A DNA stretch of 14,179 nucleotides from Solimicrobium sp040544425 (GTDB lineage: Bacteria > Pseudomonadota > Gammaproteobacteria > Burkholderiales > Burkholderiaceae_D). Under the pieces are notes generated by a model that saw nothing but the letters and a program-made list of their open reading frames with translations, was not told the DNA's origin and did not search any database. Each line of letters starts with the position of its first letter. The first letter of the stretch is position 1. Made by a program: the position numbers and the translations under genes. Positions 14,136 to 14,179 of the stretch are shown piece after piece. The stretch is taken from NCBI GenBank assembly GCA_040544425.1, contig JBEONO010000041.1, positions 1-14,179 of the forward strand, read 5' to 3'.

Positions 14136-14179
14136 AACCCGCGACCCCCGGCGTGACAGGCCGGTATTCTAACCAACTG
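14115..14179 (-). tRNA. tRNA-Asp (anticodon GTC), 5' end beyond window
   Basis: Read on the minus strand, 65 bases of a tRNA are present. The encoded CCA is at 14115-14117, preceded by discriminator G. The acceptor 3' strand CCACTCC comes next, then a T arm with loop TTCGAGT closed by GCGGG/CCCGT. The anticodon arm is CCGGC, loop CTGTCAC, GCCGG. The anticodon GTC (14155-14157) reads aspartate codons. The GTTGGTTAGAATACC segment is the D-loop side. Roughly 12 bases of the 5' end lie outside the window. A terminator follows directly. Confidence 0.93.

Noticed and set aside
13741..14176. Minus-strand frames reading MPAQAGIF... and GGRGFESRPLRQ...
   Set aside because: These are translations of the terminator repeat and of the tRNA T arm, a well-known source of spurious proteins.

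Overview
This window reads as chromosomal DNA of a betaproteobacterium. My best inference, from recalled protein resemblance and not from any search, is Burkholderiales near Oxalobacteraceae. Moderate GC, an RdgC protein, an RhlE-type helicase with a low-complexity basic tail, and a tonB-exbB-exbD order with a signal-peptide-bearing ExbB all fit that. Most of the window is housekeeping.

Layout: (1) Positions 1-2026, minus strand: a TonB energy-transduction operon transcribed tonB, exbB, exbD, with exbD cut by the window edge. (2) Positions 2027-3176: about 1.15 kb of AT-rich DNA with no convincing gene. It holds an 11-bp AT-rich inverted repeat and, at its right end, a good sigma70-type promoter for fabI. 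(3) Positions 3177-3956: fabI, followed by a strong hairpin. (4) Positions 4000-4431: a long leader with several hairpins before a DEAD-box RNA helicase gene (4432-5877), which ends at a perfect palindromic terminator. (5) Positions 6069-8086: selD and the transaldolase gene tal, same strand and closely spaced. They end at a symmetric terminator shared with the convergent dsbA. (6) Positions 8140-11290, minus strand: an argS, SPOR-domain membrane protein, dsbA cluster. (7) Positions 11403-12299, plus strand: rdgC, divergent from argS. (8) Positions 12300-14179: a more accessory-looking stretch. It has an unrecognised 314-codon gene (12506-13450, minus), non-coding DNA, a 98-bp segment repeated at a 159-bp offset, and a tRNA-Asp(GTC) gene on the minus strand that runs off the window end.

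The genes do not form one pathway. They cover outer-membrane uptake energisation (TonB-ExbB-ExbD), fatty-acid elongation (FabI), RNA remodelling (RhlE-type), selenophosphate supply (SelD), the pentose phosphate pathway (transaldolase), translation (ArgRS, tRNA-Asp), cell envelope and division (SPOR protein), periplasmic disulfide formation (DsbA) and recombination control (RdgC). I see no convincing undescribed multi-gene system. The parts most worth a second look are the orphan gene at 12506-13450 with its flanking shared terminator word, the duplicated segment beside tRNA-Asp, the structured helicase leader, and the long gene-free region before fabI.
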